Source: a bacterium (GTDB taxonomy: Bacteria; UBP14; UBA6098; B30-G16). From it: 7,055 bases of DNA. Of this stretch, positions 5,985 to 7,055 are shown piece by piece. Within the stretch, counting starts at the first letter, position 1. Each line of letters starts with the position of its first letter. Position numbers and translations under genes: made by a program. The stretch lies in NCBI GenBank assembly GCA_027064665.1, contig JAMOPH010000369.1, forward strand, positions 1-7,055, read 5' to 3'. The notes below the pieces were generated by a model. The model was not told the origin of the DNA. It ran no database searches and was given only the letters and a program-made list of their open reading frames with translations.

Positions 5985-6064
5985 ATTGCAAATATAGAGA
6001 TGGGGTTGGAGTTTGGCAAGAAGAAAATGTAGCAGAATGTAACAACTATAATTATGACGCTTAA
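5978..6064 (+). CDS. Possible 28-codon leader ORF
   Basis: ATG at 5978 with GAGGG at 5966-5970 opens a 28-residue frame (start MLHCKYRDGVGVW). It ends TAA at 6062-6064, overlapping the first 11 nt of the XRE gene in another frame. The XRE ATG has no Shine-Dalgarno, so coupled translation from this frame would explain its expression. Against it, the candidate promoter at 5954-5982 would start transcription downstream of this ATG, and the composition is unremarkable. Speculative. Confidence 0.2.
   Translation: MLHCKYRDGVGVWQEENVAECNNYNYDA
6026..6044 (+). promoter_or_regulatory. Downstream operator-like half-sites AATGTAgCA / AATGTAaCA
   Basis: AATGTAGCA (6026-6034) and AATGTAACA (6036-6044) are tandem copies with a 10-bp period. 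AATGTAACA is the exact complement of TGTTACATT (5979-5987), which includes the right arm of the upstream palindrome. The 10-bp phasing, about one helical turn, and the shared ATGTTAC/GTAACAT core suggest extra binding sites for the same regulator just before the XRE start codon. Confidence 0.4.
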
Positions 6065-6470
6065 TCAAGTTTTTGGAAAAAATTTAAAATTCCTGCGTTA
6101 TGCGGCTGGTGTTGCGGTGCGCGGCAATGGATTTACCCAGCAGGAAATTGCAAAGTTTTTGGGCGTGTCAAGGAAAACGGTGGTTTTCTGGGAAAGTGGG
6201 CAGGTGCCCTCGCGGGCAAAACTTGCGTTTATGTGTGAGTTTTTCACGCGCCGGCTGGAACTTGAGGAGCCCCTCTCCCCTCAGGACCTTCTTGAGAAGA
6301 ACCTTGAGGATGAGTTTTTGGTGATACCCGAGCGCGCCGAGGTTCGGCGGGTGCCGCCAGAGCAGAAAAAAATGCTTGGCAGTATTTTTGCCCGCGCCGC
6401 CGAACTTGACCCCGACGACCTGCAGAAAATTCTTGATATAATTGATTCACTGACGGAAAAAGAAAAGTAG
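6054..6470 (+). CDS. XRE-family HTH transcriptional regulator
   Basis: A 138-residue protein whose first 70 residues form a Cro/CI-type helix-turn-helix. FGKNLKFLR is helix 1, FTQQEIAKFLGVSRKTVVFWESG (27-49) contains the HTH, and the 'WE.G..P' ending is canonical. The C-terminal half has predicted helices (EQKKMLGSIFARAAE; DDLQKILDIIDSL) that could mediate dimerisation. The loop between helices 1 and 2 (about residues 16-26, AAGVAVRGNG) is several residues longer than the usual 'LREERGLTQEE' spacing. The start is set by a TAG at 6030-6032 upstream in frame and no other ATG; there is no clear Shine-Dalgarno. Palindromes related to ATGTTAC upstream suggest autorepression. Target genes may include the small genes beside it. 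Confidence 0.85.
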   Translation: MTLNQVFGKNLKFLRYAAGVAVRGNGFTQQEIAKFLGVSRKTVVFWESGQVPSRAKLAFMCEFFTRRLELEEPLSPQDLLEKNLEDEFLVIPERAEVRRVPPEQKKMLGSIFARAAELDPDDLQKILDIIDSLTEKEK

Positions 6471-6564
6471 TTTTACGAAAATTTTGACCAACCCAAAAGA
6501 AAAAGCCCCCGTATAAGGCTGTGAGAAGAAAAAACTGCTGTGTTAGCCTTGTTTCCCGATCAAT

Positions 6565-6873
6565 TTACAGTTCCAGTTTCTCCTTTCCGCGCTGGCGGCG
6601 GATTTTCATACCCTCGCGCAGAGGCGTGATACAGGTCCGCACATTGGGAATCCCGTCAACCACCATAAGGCACGAGGAACACCGCCCTATGGCGCAGTAA
6701 AACCCCCGCGGACGATTATGCCGCAGAGAATAGCGATAGACCTTAATCCCGTTGTCGTGCAGAGCCGCGGCAATCGGCTCGCCCTCATATCCGTAGAGCG
6801 TGCGCCCCTCAAACTCAAACGCAACTTTCCGCCCGCGCTTGAACTCAAGTATGGGATGCTGCTCTATCCTCAT
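6565..6873 (-). CDS. [2Fe-2S]-binding protein, Fer2_4 type
   Basis: A 102-residue ferredoxin-like protein. The cysteines lie in the plant-type [2Fe-2S] order C60-x4-C65-x2-C68-x12-C81, in FYCAIGRCSSCLMVVDG…RTC. Before them are strands VAFEFEGRTLYGYEGEPIAAAL, matching the Fer2_4 family. This family covers the small subunits of hydrogen-cyanide synthase, D-hydroxyproline/proline dehydrogenase and octopine oxidase, and the N-terminus of sarcosine oxidase alpha. Such proteins pass electrons to partner flavoprotein subunits, normally encoded next door. Here the downstream side is a convergent XRE gene and the upstream side a sugar transferase, so no partner is visible. AAAGGAGGGGG directly upstream of the ATG at 6871-6873 supports the start. 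The length suits a free-standing subunit. The redox role is well supported, the specific complex is not. Confidence 0.85.
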   Translation of the reverse strand: MRIEQHPILEFKRGRKVAFEFEGRTLYGYEGEPIAAALHDNGIKVYRYSLRHNRPRGFYCAIGRCSSCLMVVDGIPNVRTCITPLREGMKIRRQRGKEKLEL

Positions 6874-6934
6874 CGCCCCCTCCTTTCAGGATACTAAAAT
6901 AATTTCGTCCCCGGTGAAAATGCAACACTTTTCG

Positions 6935-7055
6935 TCAATACGCTCCCTTGCCCGAAATCACCGCCGGGATTGTCTTGAGCAAAATTTTTATGTCCAGCCA
7001 CAACGACCAGTGCTCAATGTAGTATATATCCAGTTCAACCATTTTCTCAAAAGGC
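6935..7055 (-). CDS. Polyprenyl-phosphate sugar transferase, C-terminal end (partial)
   Basis: The minus strand reads in frame from the right edge to TGA at 6935-6937. It encodes the last 39 residues of a protein, including MVELDIYYIEHWSLWLDI and KILLKTIPAVISGKGAY. This is the typical C-terminus of bacterial sugar transferases of the WcaJ/EpsE/WbaP (PssY) class, which attach the first sugar phosphate to undecaprenyl phosphate in exopolysaccharide or O-antigen synthesis. In the family this region contains 'D..YI.nWSl..Dl.Il..Ti..vl…gA'. The 5' portion with the membrane segments and catalytic core lies beyond the window. The next gene on the same strand, the Fer2_4 protein, starts 61 nt after this stop. 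Co-transcription is possible but the functions do not obviously match. Confidence 0.8.
   Translation of the reverse strand, partial: PFEKMVELDIYYIEHWSLWLDIKILLKTIPAVISGKGAY

Noticed and set aside
6047..6052. Perfect TATAAT just before the XRE start codon
   Set aside because: Used as a -10 it would start transcription inside the XRE coding sequence, with no good -35 at the right distance. It is probably chance in an A+T-rich stretch.
6515..6550. AAGGCT…AGCCTT inverted repeat between the convergent XRE and Fer2_4 genes
   Set aside because: A 6-bp stem with a loop over 20 nt and no T-run is too weak to call a bidirectional terminator.

Overview
This is a gene-dense bacterial window. No gene in it fixes the taxonomy. 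The best lineage hints are in the protein cut by the left edge: it is a large, probably secreted von Willebrand A / Ig-like protein. It ends in a FlgD/gliding-motility-type C-terminal domain with the cores NPFTPNADGIND and WDGTDSRGNPVPPGVYFY. That end type is common in the FCB superphylum and in candidate phyla such as WOR-3/Stahlbacteria or Cloacimonadota. A BatA-like membrane protein and strong GGAGG ribosome sites fit that picture. The placement is inference.

Layout. 2-2488 (+): 5'-partial surface protein with a vWA domain, about four Ig-like modules and a C-terminal domain. 2546-2906 (+): a degraded toxin-antitoxin locus, with a 5'-truncated hicA remnant directly followed by an intact hicB; it is visibly more A+T-rich than its flanks. 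3015-4028 (-): orphan batA-like gene. 4178-4579 (+): divergent, short purE-like gene with a substituted conserved histidine. 4767-5084 (+): small two-helix membrane protein of unknown function.

5088-6470: a cluster of small regulatory-looking genes. Two minus-strand genes overlap out of frame by 101 nt: a basic unknown protein and a small HTH-like protein. Divergent from them are a beta-rich, possibly Sm-like, small protein and an XRE-family regulator. A perfect GTAACAT-T-ATGTTAC palindrome sits on the regulator's likely -10 box. 6565-6873 (-): stand-alone [2Fe-2S] Fer2_4-type protein. 6935-7055 (-): last 39 codons of a polyprenyl-phosphate sugar transferase, cut by the right edge.

Most genes look like singletons separated from their usual partners: batA without moxR/DUF58, Fer2_4 without a flavoprotein, purE without purK, hicB without a functional hicA. 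No rRNA, tRNA, CRISPR array or insertion sequence was recognised. The strongest observations are the hicA remnant, the unusual PurE, the small-gene cluster at 5088-6470 and the palindromic operator candidate before the XRE gene.
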